DNA from: an uncultured Muribaculaceae bacterium
GTDB taxonomy: Bacteria; Bacteroidota; Bacteroidia; Bacteroidales; Muribaculaceae
Direction: 5' to 3'
Length of the DNA stretch: 27,942 nt
NCBI GenBank assembly: GCA_910588245.1
Contig: CAJUQP010000045.1
Span: forward strand, 1 to 27,942
The position numbers and the translations under genes were made by a program. The stretch's first letter is position 1, and the number at the start of each line of letters is the position of its first letter. Positions 8,134-16,307 of the stretch are shown here, piece after piece. The notes under the pieces are model-generated. The model was given only the letters and a program-made list of their open reading frames with translations. It had not been told where the DNA came from and did not search any database.

Positions 8134-8502
8134 ATGAATGTATTCCTAAATATAGTGTGGCTCCTTTTCGGAGGAGCCATGATTGCCGTAGAATATCTGA
8201 TGTCGAGCGTGGCCATGATGGTCACGATAATCGGCATACCATTCGGACTGCAGACCATAAAACTCGCGCAGGTGGCGCTATGGCCCTTCGGCACTGATAC
8301 TTCGTCGTCAGGCTGGCCCTCGGGGTGTATCGCGGCAGTAATGAATGTTGTGTGGTGGTTTGTCGGGGGAATCCCGATAGCACTTTCTCATTTGGCATGG
8401 GGAGCGTTGCTCTGTGTCACGGTTGTTGGTATTCCGTTCGGGTTGCAGCATTTCAAGCTTATGCGGCTTGCATTGTTTCCTTTCGGGAAGACAGTGGTCT
8501 GA
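8134..8502 (+). CDS. yccF: YccF-family inner membrane protein
   Basis: A 122-residue membrane protein of the YccF (DUF307) family. It contains two copies of the same unit: a hydrophobic helix, then IGIPFGLQ-x2-KLA-x2-ALWPFG (about residues 33-53), and later VGIPFGLQ-x2-KLM-x2-ALFPFG (about 98-118). Three to four membrane segments are expected. The molecular function of the family is not established. It follows the rpmH terminator by 41 nt, and I see no TAnnTTTG element there, so its promoter is unclear. Confidence 0.88.
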   Translation: MNVFLNIVWLLFGGAMIAVEYLMSSVAMMVTIIGIPFGLQTIKLAQVALWPFGTDTSSSGWPSGCIAAVMNVVWWFVGGIPIALSHLAWGALLCVTVVGIPFGLQHFKLMRLALFPFGKTVV

Positions 8503-8603
8503 TCTTTTTAAGATAGATTACAGTTCCGGCGTTTTTTTAACGTCTTTTGTGAACCTCTTGTGTCGTGACCGTGTTTTAATGTCAAACTAAAACAAAAAAG
8601 GTT

Positions 8604-8825
8604 ATGGACAGCAAGGAAAAACACATCAGAGAGAATGAACATGTAGATGCCGATATGATAGCCGATTCTCTCAGGGCTCAAGGCAAGAACCGCAAGCGCG
8701 AGAGCACCCGCAAGATCAACCGACTGTGGTTGTGGCTCGGAGTGCTGATTCTTGTAGCGATTCTTCTCTACTGGATATTCAGCATCGGCCTCATAGGCGA
8801 CGCCACAGGATCGTTCAACGGCTAA
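8604..8825 (+). CDS. Small single-pass membrane protein, unknown
   Basis: A 73-residue protein I do not recognise. The first 40 residues are charged and hydrophilic (MDSKEKHIRENEHVDAD..., with KNRKRESTRKINR just before the membrane). A single transmembrane helix (about residues 42-63, LWLWLGVLILVAILLYWIFSI) and a short Gly/Asn-ended tail follow. The positive cluster before the helix suggests N-in orientation. It lies between yccF and a terminator at 8921-8951. Support comes from the clean start, the coherent membrane pattern and the downstream terminator, not from a known family. Confidence 0.65.
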   Translation: MDSKEKHIRENEHVDADMIADSLRAQGKNRKRESTRKINRLWLWLGVLILVAILLYWIFSIGLIGDATGSFNG

Positions 8826-8920
8826 GCGGCTGCTCAGCCAGACATAAAGATAACGCCCGGCCATTCACAGTCCTATGTAAAGGGCTTTATTCAGATTAGA
8901 TTCTGACCGGGATCCGAGCT

Positions 8921-8951
8921 CCCCCAGGTTTGCACTTGGGGGGCTTTTTTT
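8921..8951 (+). terminator. Terminator of the small membrane protein gene
   Basis: CCCCCAGG (8921-8928) pairs with CTTGGGGG (from 8935), with one G-T pair and a 6-nt loop, and is followed after a C by a T-run to about 8951. Confidence 0.75.
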
Positions 8952-8977
8952 ATCCTTATGTGAAAATGTTCAAGGGC

Positions 8978-10537
8978 TCAGAAGGGTATGTTCTGGTCGT
9001 TGGGCCCGGGCATGATATCGGGCATAGGCGAGGTGGGCGCTCCTCCGAGATTGAACGGCGACGGAGCCGGGGATGCGGGAGCATCGGGCGCACCCATGGA
9101 GTTCATCTTCGACGAAAGAGTGCGGGGAGCCTCGCGGAGCGTCTCCTGCAGTTCGTTATATCCCTGATCCCAGTTCTCGAACTTCGCGAATTTAGACACG
9201 AAGCGCAACTTCACGTCGCCCACGGCTCCGGAGCGGTGCTTGGCCACGATAAGCTGCGCGAGACCGCGTATGTCGTTTCCCTCGGCGTCCTCGCCGCTTT
9301 TCGTATAATACTCGGGACGGTGTATGAAACAGACGATGTCGGCGTCCTGCTCTATGGCTCCCGACTCGCGGAGGTCGGAGAGAACGGGGCGCTTGTCGTC
9401 GCGCGTCTCGGTGCTTCGGTTCAGCTGCGAGAGGGCGATGATCGGAATGTTGAGTTCCTTGGCAAGTGCTTTCAGCGAACGAGAGATGGTGCTGACCTCC
9501 TGCTCGCGGCTTCCGAGTTTCATGCCGGTGGCGTTCATGAGCTGCAGGTAGTCGATCATTATCATCTTCACCCCTTTCTCCCTGACAAGACGCCTCGCTT
9601 TCGTGCGGAGTTCAGTGATTGAGAGGCCGGGAGTCTCGTCGAGATATAGCGGGGCGCTGTAGACCCCCCTGAGGCGAGAGTTTAGCCTGTCCCATTCCTC
9701 GGGTGAGAGCTGTCCACTCTTGATCTTTTCTCCCTCGAGGTCGGCGATGTTGCTTATCAGACGCTTCACGAGCTGCACATTGGCCATCTCCAGCGTGAAT
9801 ATGGCGATGGGGGTGTTGAAGTCGATGGCCATATTCTTGGCCATCGAGAGTACGAATGCCGTCTTACCCATGGCCGGGCGCGCAGCAATAATGATAAGGT
9901 CGGAGTTCTGCCAGCCGGATGTCATTCGGTCGAGTTCTGTGTATCCGGTCTGGAGTCCCGAGAGGCCGCTCTCATTGTTGGCGGCAGTCTGTATCTGCTC
10001 GAGGGCGAGATTGATCACCGGATCGATCTGGGTCACCTCCCTCTTGAGCTGGGTCTGGGAGATATCGAAAAGCTGCCCTTCGGCCTCCTGCAGCAGGTCG
10101 TCGACGTCATTGCTCTCATCGAACGCCTTGGTCTCTATGGCAGATGCGTAGCTTATCAGACGGCGCGCGAGATATTTCTGCGCGATTATCCTGGCGTGAT
10201 ATTCCACATTGGCGGCTGAATATACCCTTGCGGTGAGCTCTGTGATGTGGACGGCTCCCCCCACCTCTTCGAGTGTACCGTCCTGACGCAGCTGCTCGGT
10301 GACTGTCATCATGTCGATGGGCCGCTGGTTGAATCCGAGGGTAGTGATGGCCTGGAATATCTTCTGGTTGACAGGATCGTAGAAGCTGTCGGGCACGAGT
10401 ATGTCGCACACATTCATATAAGCGTCTTTCTCCAGCATGCATGCGCCGAGCACTACTTCCTCAAGATCAGTGTCGCGGGGAGGAAGCTTGCCGGTCGGGT
10501 CGGTTATCTCCTGTCTGTATTCCGGTTTCTTTGCCAT
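8978..10537 (-). CDS. dnaB: Replicative DNA helicase DnaB
   Basis: A 519-residue ring helicase that unwinds DNA at the replication fork and recruits primase. The N-terminal domain begins PPRDTDLEEVVLGACML. The RecA-like motor has Walker A ARPAMGKTAF (219-228, Lys225-Thr226), the catalytic-Glu region FTLEM (247-251), Walker B MIMIDYLQL (325-333), motif H4 with SQLNRS (370-375), and ESGAIEQDAD leading to the arginine-finger region. The last 50 residues are a Pro/Ser/Ala-rich tail. No intein is present. The start is the ATG at 10537, before which lies a short C-rich and A/T-repeat spacer. Confidence 0.97.
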   Translation of the reverse strand: MAKKPEYRQEITDPTGKLPPRDTDLEEVVLGACMLEKDAYMNVCDILVPDSFYDPVNQKIFQAITTLGFNQRPIDMMTVTEQLRQDGTLEEVGGAVHITELTARVYSAANVEYHARIIAQKYLARRLISYASAIETKAFDESNDVDDLLQEAEGQLFDISQTQLKREVTQIDPVINLALEQIQTAANNESGLSGLQTGYTELDRMTSGWQNSDLIIIAARPAMGKTAFVLSMAKNMAIDFNTPIAIFTLEMANVQLVKRLISNIADLEGEKIKSGQLSPEEWDRLNSRLRGVYSAPLYLDETPGLSITELRTKARRLVREKGVKMIMIDYLQLMNATGMKLGSREQEVSTISRSLKALAKELNIPIIALSQLNRSTETRDDKRPVLSDLRESGAIEQDADIVCFIHRPEYYTKSGEDAEGNDIRGLAQLIVAKHRSGAVGDVKLRFVSKFAKFENWDQGYNELQETLREAPRTLSSKMNSMGAPDAPASPAPSPFNLGGAPTSPMPDIMPGPNDQNIPF

Positions 10538-10572
10538 CGGGGGTATAAAGGTTAAAGAGGAGAGGGGGGTAG

Positions 10573-10593
10573 GAATTTTGAATTTTGAATTTT
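10573..10593. repeat. Three tandem copies of a 7-bp unit (GAATTTT)
   Basis: The unit GAATTTT occurs three times in perfect tandem between menA and dnaB. On both sides lie purine-only stretches (G/A on the plus strand), so the 60 nt before the dnaB start are almost pure pyrimidine on the coding strand apart from this repeat. The number of units may vary between strains. Confidence 0.7.
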
Positions 10594-10638
10594 GAGAGGA
10601 GGAGGGGAGTAGGAGGGGAGGGTGGATTGGGCGGCATG

Positions 10639-10680
10639 AAAAAAACGCACGATTGGTCCGGATATTGGATGTCGCGCGTG
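10639..10680 (-). terminator. Terminator downstream of menA
   Basis: On the minus strand CGCGCGA (10678-10672) pairs with TCGTGCG (10652-10646), with one G-T wobble, around a loop of about 19 nt that can pair further, followed by seven Ts (10645-10639). It separates the menA transcript from dnaB. Confidence 0.65.
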
Positions 10681-10718
10681 TGCCGGCTAATATTTTTTCA
10701 TATTATCTCCATCATTTT

Positions 10719-11618
10719 TCAGATCATCTCCTTCCAAGCGCCTGCCGGCCATATGGAGAGCACTGCCAGGAGATAGAGGGCTGAGACGAGCACGAGGATT
10801 GAGGTGAACTTGAGAATCTGGTTGAGTGCCGCGCCTTTCAGCGCACGAAGCCTCTGCCAGAGCATGAGATGGCATGCGAAGACCACGATCCAGCCGAACG
10901 CCACCGCAAAAGGGGCCCAGGTAGTGGCTGTGGCGAGACAGATGCATCCCACGGCTCCGTCGATGAGATAGACAGCCGCCATCGCGCGGCGACCGAATAT
11001 CACCACTGTGGTGCGTTTCCCTACCGCCCGGTCGTCGTCGGCATCTCGATAGTTGTTTACGATCAGCACATTGGCTGTCATCAGCCCTATGGCCAGCGAT
11101 GTGCAGAATGTCACGGTTGAGATTTCGGCGACACCGGTCTGCACATATTCTGTGAAGATCACGGGCACAAATCCGAAGAATATCACGACGGCGATATCGC
11201 CCAGTCCATGGTGTGAAAGAGGATAAGGGCCCGCACTATAGCCTACCGCGAAGAGTGCCACGGCGACTCCCACCGCTATCAGCCACCATCCGCCCCAGTA
11301 TATGAGTGCGCAGCCGAGAACGGCATCGAACGCCAGCAGTCCGTAGGTGGCCCTGCGCATAGATTCCGGCTTAATGTCGCCCTCGGTCACTCCCCGGCGA
11401 TATCCCTCGCGACCCTTGTGGTCAAGGCCGTTGCGGAAATCGTAATACTCGTTGGCGAAATTGGACGCAATCTGCGCCACCACGGCGAAAACAAGGCATA
11501 TTACCATAGGTATGGCCGAGAAGCCGTGGTGGAATACGGCGCATCCGGTGCCTGCAAGCACTCCGGCCACGCTGACCGGCAGCGTACGCAACCGCATAGC
11601 CTCAATCCAGGGTGTCAT
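10719..11618 (-). CDS. menA: 1,4-dihydroxy-2-naphthoate polyprenyltransferase
   Basis: A 299-residue UbiA-superfamily membrane prenyltransferase that attaches the polyprenyl tail to dihydroxynaphthoate in menaquinone synthesis. The start MTPWIEAMRLRTLPVSVAGV is typical of MenA. The first Asp-rich site is NEYYDFRNGLD (56-66); the second is NNYRDADDDRAVGKRT (about residue 195 on). About eight to nine hydrophobic segments fit the fold. The frame is open upstream to 11738, but that part lies inside the preceding gene. The ATG at 11618 overlaps the upstream stop as ATGA, implying translational coupling to an ADP-ribosylglycohydrolase-like gene, an unusual partner. Confidence 0.94.
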   Translation of the reverse strand: MTPWIEAMRLRTLPVSVAGVLAGTGCAVFHHGFSAIPMVICLVFAVVAQIASNFANEYYDFRNGLDHKGREGYRRGVTEGDIKPESMRRATYGLLAFDAVLGCALIYWGGWWLIAVGVAVALFAVGYSAGPYPLSHHGLGDIAVVIFFGFVPVIFTEYVQTGVAEISTVTFCTSLAIGLMTANVLIVNNYRDADDDRAVGKRTTVVIFGRRAMAAVYLIDGAVGCICLATATTWAPFAVAFGWIVVFACHLMLWQRLRALKGAALNQILKFTSILVLVSALYLLAVLSIWPAGAWKEMI

Positions 11619-12562
11619 TTTCTGAAGTTTCTTGTGAGACAATCGGTGAATCGGGCGGCAAGATCCATAAGAGCGTCTTTCTGAACCAGTCCGTCGACAT
11701 ATTCTTTCTTTAGAGAGGAGAAACCGTATTTCAGGCACATGAGTCCGGTAGCGAGCCCGGCATTTCCGTCGGCGTCGCCCCCTTCGTTGACAATAGCCAC
11801 AAGAGCCTCGTTGGGATCATGGAGGTGCCATATGGCCCACAGAGCCGCTCCCATGCATTTCCTGACATACCAGAATGATGCCTCATGGTCGAGATTGAAG
11901 TCGGAGAGAGAGCCATATCTGGCAATCTCAAGATACCTCATAACCTCGGGTTCGTTATCGCTGGCTATGGCTGAAAGTTCCTCGTAGGAGGCCTCCTGAT
12001 CTTTCCACATCAGGGAATTGGCCATAGTGGCGATGATCTGGGCACTCACGCGGCACCGTGAGTTGGGATGGGTGATCCGACAGAAATCATCGGCATTGCG
12101 TTTCACATCTTCGTCCCACATGCCGGTGAAAATAGAGCGTCCGAGAGCGTCGGAGGGAGCCTCGTCGACTCTCATTGCGTCCCATATCCTGCGCGATGTC
12201 GCCATGGGGTCGTCGGTGAAATCCTTCTGGGAGATGACCCACCTGAGATTGGAGGTGAGGTCGAGGGGGTCTGTCAGATACCATTCCTTCAACCGTCGGG
12301 CATAATCCTTGTAGTCGAGCCGGTCATTGTCGCACATGCTCTCGATCAGCCTGCATGCGAGCAGGGAATCGTTGCTTACGTCGCCACGTTTCCATTGCGA
12401 GCGGTGAGCGTCGCGTATGATCTGGGAATAGTGGATCAGCCCTTCCGGATATCTGCGCTTGATTTCCGGACGCGTCATGAATTCAGTGCCGATGCCAAGA
12501 GCATCGCCGGCTGCATAGCCTATGATCGCACCGTATGTCTTTTCTTCAATAGATATGTTCAT
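11615..12562 (-). CDS. ADP-ribosylglycohydrolase-family protein with altered metal motif
   Basis: A 315-residue, all-helical protein of the DraG/ARH family, whose members remove ADP-ribose from proteins or small molecules using two Mg ions. Family landmarks are GAIIGYAAGDALGIGTEF (11-28), the block around 60-66, and NEGGDADGNAGLATG (259-272). Two usual metal-ligand positions differ: the TDD-type motif reads S63-N64-D65, and the residue after the GGDAD motif is Gly266 where Thr or Ser is common. Asp263, Asp265 and the GDALG acidic residues are kept. It may use a modified site or bind rather than cleave ADP-ribose. It overlaps menA by 4 nt; a 15-bp palindrome lies 19 nt upstream. Confidence 0.85.
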   Translation of the reverse strand: MNISIEEKTYGAIIGYAAGDALGIGTEFMTRPEIKRRYPEGLIHYSQIIRDAHRSQWKRGDVSNDSLLACRLIESMCDNDRLDYKDYARRLKEWYLTDPLDLTSNLRWVISQKDFTDDPMATSRRIWDAMRVDEAPSDALGRSIFTGMWDEDVKRNADDFCRITHPNSRCRVSAQIIATMANSLMWKDQEASYEELSAIASDNEPEVMRYLEIARYGSLSDFNLDHEASFWYVRKCMGAALWAIWHLHDPNEALVAIVNEGGDADGNAGLATGLMCLKYGFSSLKKEYVDGLVQKDALMDLAARFTDCLTRNFRK

Positions 12563-12580
12563 TCAGTTTAAATTTTAATG

Positions 12581-12595
12581 TCAACAATTTGTTGA
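12581..12595. promoter_or_regulatory. Palindrome upstream of the ADP-ribosylglycohydrolase gene
   Basis: TCAACAATTTGTTGA is a perfect 7-1-7 dyad lying 19 nt upstream of the start codon at 12562, inside the presumed leader. Its symmetry and size suit a dimeric repressor operator; no T-tract follows, so it is not a classical terminator. Function is inferred. Confidence 0.4.
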
Positions 12596-12654
12596 GACGT
12601 CGGATAATTGATACTGGTGATAACTGGGAACAAATATTCGGTTAGTTTCAATGG

Positions 12655-12662
12655 CGAAGTTA
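12655..12662 (-). promoter_or_regulatory. Weak -7-like element before the ADP-ribosylglycohydrolase gene
   Basis: On the minus strand TAACTTCG is one mismatch from TAnnTTTG, about 90 nt upstream of the start; no good TTTG lies at the expected spacing. The 224-nt gap after tadA is AT-rich and otherwise holds only the palindrome at 12581-12595. Confidence 0.3.
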
Positions 12663-12786
12663 CAAAAAAATTTAATAAATTTAAGTAAACAGTGGAAATT
12701 TTTTGTAAAAAATCGTTTTCCGACTATTCATATTGCTTTTCCGTCATTTTTCATTTGAGATCTTGTCTTTCCGGCGTCGGGAGAGT

Positions 12787-13275
12787 TCATCTCCGTTTCT
12801 TCCTGAAGAAATCTTTCATGATCGCGGAGGCTTCATCGGCGAGCACACCGCTTCTCACCTCAGTCTTCGGATGAAGCATTCCGGGATTGCCACTGTCCAG
12901 CGTTGTGTATCCCCGTTTGGGGTCGGAAGCTCCGTAGACCACTCTCCCTATTTGGCTCCAGGCGAGCGCGCCGGCACACATGGGGCAAGGCTCGACGGTG
13001 ACATAGAGGGTGCACTGTGGCAGATATTTCCCTCCCAGGGCCTCGGCGGCCGCGGTTATAGCCATCATCTCGGCGTGTGCGGTGACGTCGTTGAGCGTTT
13101 CTGTAAGGTTGTGGGTGCGTGCGAGTATGCGGGACCCCGCGACGATGACGGCGCCGACAGGCACCTCGTCTTGCAGGGCAGCCTGCCGCGCCTCGTCGAG
13201 GGCCATAAGCATATAGCGTTCGTCGGGATCCCCGCCGTTGAGCAAGGATATGGCACGTATGTTATTCTCCGGCAT
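12787..13275 (-). CDS. tadA: tRNA-specific adenosine deaminase
   Basis: A 162-residue zinc-dependent deaminase that converts A34 to inosine in tRNA-Arg(ACG). The catalytic motif is HAE (67-69), with zinc ligands PCPMC (96-100), flanked by VPVGAVIV and by GRVVYGASDPKRG. The ATG at 13275 gives about 20 residues before the conserved core and overlaps the ispH end by 14 nt; a later ATG within YMLMALDEA would remove the overlap but shorten the first helix. Last gene of the ribE-to-tadA string. Confidence 0.93.
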   Translation of the reverse strand: MPENNIRAISLLNGGDPDERYMLMALDEARQAALQDEVPVGAVIVAGSRILARTHNLTETLNDVTAHAEMMAITAAAEALGGKYLPQCTLYVTVEPCPMCAGALAWSQIGRVVYGASDPKRGYTTLDSGNPGMLHPKTEVRSGVLADEASAIMKDFFRKKRR

Positions 13276-14164
13276 GTCGCGAACGGATTTTATCAGCCAC
13301 TTTCTCCATCAGCCACAAGGGAGTGGATGTGGCTCCGCATATGCCGACAGAACGGTAGCCAGAGGTCCATTCAGGCTGCAGCTGGGTTTCGTCTTGTATA
13401 AGATATGTGCGCGGATTGACCTCGCGGCATTTCTCATAGAGCACTTTGCCGTTGGAACTTTTTGCCCCGCTCACGAAGATCACCACTTCGTGGGCTGCAG
13501 CGAAGGCCTGCATTTTCTCCATCCTGTTGGCCACCTGGCGGCATATTGTGTCGAAATATTCGAATTTTCCCTTTGATTTCCTTCTCTTTATCTCGCTGAC
13601 AATACCGCGGAATCCCTCGAGCGATTTAGTGGTCTGCGAGTAGAGCATGATATCGCGGTCAAGATCGAGACTGTCGATTCCGTCGGCATCCTGAATGACC
13701 ACCGCCTCCCCGTTGGTCTGACCCACCAGACCGTTTACTTCAGCGTGTCCGTTCTTGCCATAGATCACGATCAGGGGTTTGCGACCTCCGGCGCGCTCCG
13801 TCTCAAGACCGTCGTCGTATGCCTTTTTGATGCGCCTTTGAAGCTGGAGCACCACGGGGCATGTGGCGTCGATGATGCTGACGTTGTTATTCTCCGCCGT
13901 GCGGTAGGTGAGCGGTGGCTCGCCGTGTGCCCTGAGAAGCACCCGGACGTCGTGGAGATCGCCGAGGTCGGCATGGGTGATGGTCTTGAGACCTTTCTCC
14001 CGCAGTCTCTCCACCTCCCCGGCGTTGTGCACAATGTCGCCGAGGCAGTAGAGCTGGCCGCTTTTAGCCAGCTCTTCCTCGGCTTTGTTGATGGCGGTGA
14101 CGACTCCGAAGCAGAATCCGGAATTCACGTCGATCTCTACTGTCTGCTGTGTCGTGTCATTCAT
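13262..14164 (-). CDS. ispH: 4-hydroxy-3-methylbut-2-enyl diphosphate reductase
   Basis: A 300-residue iron-sulfur enzyme for the last step of the MEP isoprenoid pathway, making IPP and DMAPP from HMBPP. The three cluster cysteines are C18 (SGFCFGV), C102 (DATCPVV) and C208 (DTICRQV). Substrate-binding His residues appear in DIVHNAGEV, RAHGEPP and KNGHAEVNG, and SQTT is present. I chose the ATG at 14164 (MNDTTQQTVEIDV), overlapping cmk by 8 nt; alternatives at 14176 and a TTG at 14188 extend further into cmk. Some bacteria fuse ispH to rpsA; here it stands alone. Confidence 0.95.
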   Translation of the reverse strand: MNDTTQQTVEIDVNSGFCFGVVTAINKAEEELAKSGQLYCLGDIVHNAGEVERLREKGLKTITHADLGDLHDVRVLLRAHGEPPLTYRTAENNNVSIIDATCPVVLQLQRRIKKAYDDGLETERAGGRKPLIVIYGKNGHAEVNGLVGQTNGEAVVIQDADGIDSLDLDRDIMLYSQTTKSLEGFRGIVSEIKRRKSKGKFEYFDTICRQVANRMEKMQAFAAAHEVVIFVSGAKSSNGKVLYEKCREVNPRTYLIQDETQLQPEWTSGYRSVGICGATSTPLWLMEKVADKIRSRHAGE

Positions 14165-14864
14165 CGGTAGCCTCATTGAATTTCTCAAGCAGCCATTGCA
14201 TCTGCTCCCCGCGGGTCATGGTGCCGTTGTCGAGCTCAATCGCACCGGGGGCTTTTCTCAAAGGGGAGACAGCCCTGGTTGTGTCGATGCGGTCACGTTC
14301 CACCACGTTGTCGTATACCTCTTGGTATGTGGCCTGTTCATCTTTTTCCAGAAGCTCCTTAAGGCGCCGGCGCGCCCTTTCCTCGGCGCTCGCGCATACG
14401 AATATCTTGAGCTCTGCGTCGGGGAAAACGGTGGTGCCGATATCGCGGCCATCCATTACGATCCCCTTGTCTTTGCCGAATTCCTGCTGAAGAGCCACAA
14501 GGCGTTCTCTCACTTCAGGAATGGCTGCCACAGGGCTTACGTTCTCGCTCACCTGCATGTCGCGGATCTCCCGTTCCACATCCTCTCCGTTGAGCATGGT
14601 GTGCTGCACTCCGTCGGCGCCGGGGTGGGCGAAAGATATACGGATAGATGGAAGCGCGGAAATGAGGGCATCGGTGTCGACAGTCCTGTCGGCGCCGATC
14701 ATTCCGTGGCGGAGCGCATACAGGGTCACAGCCCTATACATCGCTCCCGAATCAACGTAAAGATAACCTACACGGCGGGCGAGCTCACGCGCCATGGTGC
14801 TTTTACCTGAAGAGGAGTAACCGTCGATGGCGACGGTTATCCTGCGGTCGGTGATCTCTTTCAT
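14157..14864 (-). CDS. cmk: Cytidylate kinase
   Basis: A 235-residue (d)CMP kinase that makes CDP/dCDP for nucleic acid and lipid synthesis. The P-loop is GYSSSGKST (15-23, Lys21). YVDSGAMYRAVT is the CMP-binding block, VMDGRDIGTTVFP the central motif, and the LID region follows near RARRRLKELLEK. The start ATG overlaps the stop of the upstream alkaline phosphatase gene as ATGA, and its 3' end overlaps ispH by 8 nt, so the genes are probably translated in a coupled way. Confidence 0.95.
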   Translation of the reverse strand: MKEITDRRITVAIDGYSSSGKSTMARELARRVGYLYVDSGAMYRAVTLYALRHGMIGADRTVDTDALISALPSIRISFAHPGADGVQHTMLNGEDVEREIRDMQVSENVSPVAAIPEVRERLVALQQEFGKDKGIVMDGRDIGTTVFPDAELKIFVCASAEERARRRLKELLEKDEQATYQEVYDNVVERDRIDTTRAVSPLRKAPGAIELDNGTMTRGEQMQWLLEKFNEATDE

Positions 14865-16267
14865 CTGTAATCTGCTATTTTTGCTATACGCTGTGAGATC
14901 TCGTTGTTCTGCATCACTCCGCGGAGAAGCTCCGAACCGATTCCTATAGAGAATACAGGCACAGCCGCGCTCGAATGCGCTCCTGTGGTCCAGCCCACTT
15001 TTGAGTTGCGGTTGACTATCCCGATAGCGGTGGAGGCAATGAGCTCGTCGTCATAATATTCGTTTTTGACTTTGCCGGCTTTCCCCGCCATAGTCTTCCT
15101 GTATGCTTCCTCGAGAGCTTTCTCCTGGGAGGCGCTGAGCTTGAAGGTGTCGTAGAATCCAAGGTTCTCACGCAGTATCCTCTTCATGTCGCTCACGGAG
15201 AATTTTTTCTTCTTCGCGTTGAGCTCCTTGAGGATTATAGAGGATAGGGCAGCCTGCGAGCACTGCTGCGAGGCGAGTTCGCGGAACTGGGTGGTGTAGT
15301 CGCTGTTGCCGAGTGCCAGACCTCCGGTCTCATGGTCTGCTGTCACTACGATGAGAGTCTCCGTAGGATGGCGGTGGAAGAAATCATAGGCGATTTTTAT
15401 AGAGTTGTCAAAATCCTTCACTTCCTGGATGGCAGTCGCTCCGTCGTTGCCGTGGCAAGCCCAGTCGATAGCTCCGCCTTCCACCATGAGGAAGAAACCG
15501 TTGTCCTTGCCTTTGTTTTCCAAAAATCTCACAGCGGCGTCGGTGAGCTGCGGAAGAGTCAGATCAGAGTCATCGCGGTCGATGGCATAGGGTAGGGAAC
15601 CGGAAGTGGCTTTCTCCCGGGCGTCGGTCTGGGTGAGGATCACCTTGTCGTAGCCAAGCAGTTCCTCGGGGCCTTTGGCAAGCCCTTGCACGACAGTGTA
15701 GCCATTCTCCTTGACGACTTCGAGCAGGTCGCGGCGATCATTTTTCTTTCCGGTAGGATTTAGAAACCATGCTCCGGCGAAAAAGTCGAAATCTGACTTT
15801 GCAAGCTGCTCTCCGATTTCGTAATACATGTTGCGGCTGGGGACGTGGGCATAGAACACGGCAGGTGTGGCATGGTCTATACTTACACTCGTGATGACAC
15901 CGACGGCTTTCCCTTGCTTGTGGGCCATCTCGGCGATCGTCTCATAAGCCACGGTGCCGGTGGAATCCATGGCGATCACCCCGTTTGCAGTCTTGTGCAG
16001 GGAGCTCAGGGCCGACCCTCCGGCGGCGGAATCGGTGATTCCGTTGCTCAGCGAATAGGTATGCGAGAGTCCGACGTTGGGAAAGGAGGTCATGGTCAGC
16101 GCCTCGCGGCCGTGTCCCCCCTGGAGGGATCCGAGATAACGTTCTGTGGCGAAGACCTGGTTTACACCCATTCCGTCGCCGATCATCAGGAATACATATT
16201 TTATCTCGGCCGATGCCGAGGTGGCCGCGAGCAAAGCCGCTGCCAGTAAAATGTTTCTCTTTTTCAT
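14861..16267 (-). CDS. Secreted alkaline phosphatase
   Basis: A 468-residue exported alkaline phosphatase. A clear signal peptide MKKRNILLAAALLAATSASA ends at residue 20. The mature part has the metal-binding IGDGMG (Asp31), the phosphorylated serine in TDSAAGGSA (Ser80), a zinc/magnesium His in SIDHATPAVFYAH, EGGAIDWACHGND, TADHETGGLALG and the late His in TTGAHSSAAVPVF, which is the full PhoA-type ligand set. The ATG at 16267 is chosen because it begins the signal peptide; a TTG five codons earlier is unlikely. It would release phosphate in the periplasm. It sits inside a string of cytoplasmic biosynthesis genes, 40 nt after ribE, with no visible Pho-type promoter of its own. Confidence 0.93.
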   Translation of the reverse strand: MKKRNILLAAALLAATSASAEIKYVFLMIGDGMGVNQVFATERYLGSLQGGHGREALTMTSFPNVGLSHTYSLSNGITDSAAGGSALSSLHKTANGVIAMDSTGTVAYETIAEMAHKQGKAVGVITSVSIDHATPAVFYAHVPSRNMYYEIGEQLAKSDFDFFAGAWFLNPTGKKNDRRDLLEVVKENGYTVVQGLAKGPEELLGYDKVILTQTDAREKATSGSLPYAIDRDDSDLTLPQLTDAAVRFLENKGKDNGFFLMVEGGAIDWACHGNDGATAIQEVKDFDNSIKIAYDFFHRHPTETLIVVTADHETGGLALGNSDYTTQFRELASQQCSQAALSSIILKELNAKKKKFSVSDMKRILRENLGFYDTFKLSASQEKALEEAYRKTMAGKAGKVKNEYYDDELIASTAIGIVNRNSKVGWTTGAHSSAAVPVFSIGIGSELLRGVMQNNEISQRIAKIADYR

Positions 16268-16307
16268 GTGAAGGTATGTCAAGCTATGTTGGGGTTTCGG
16301 GGAATTA

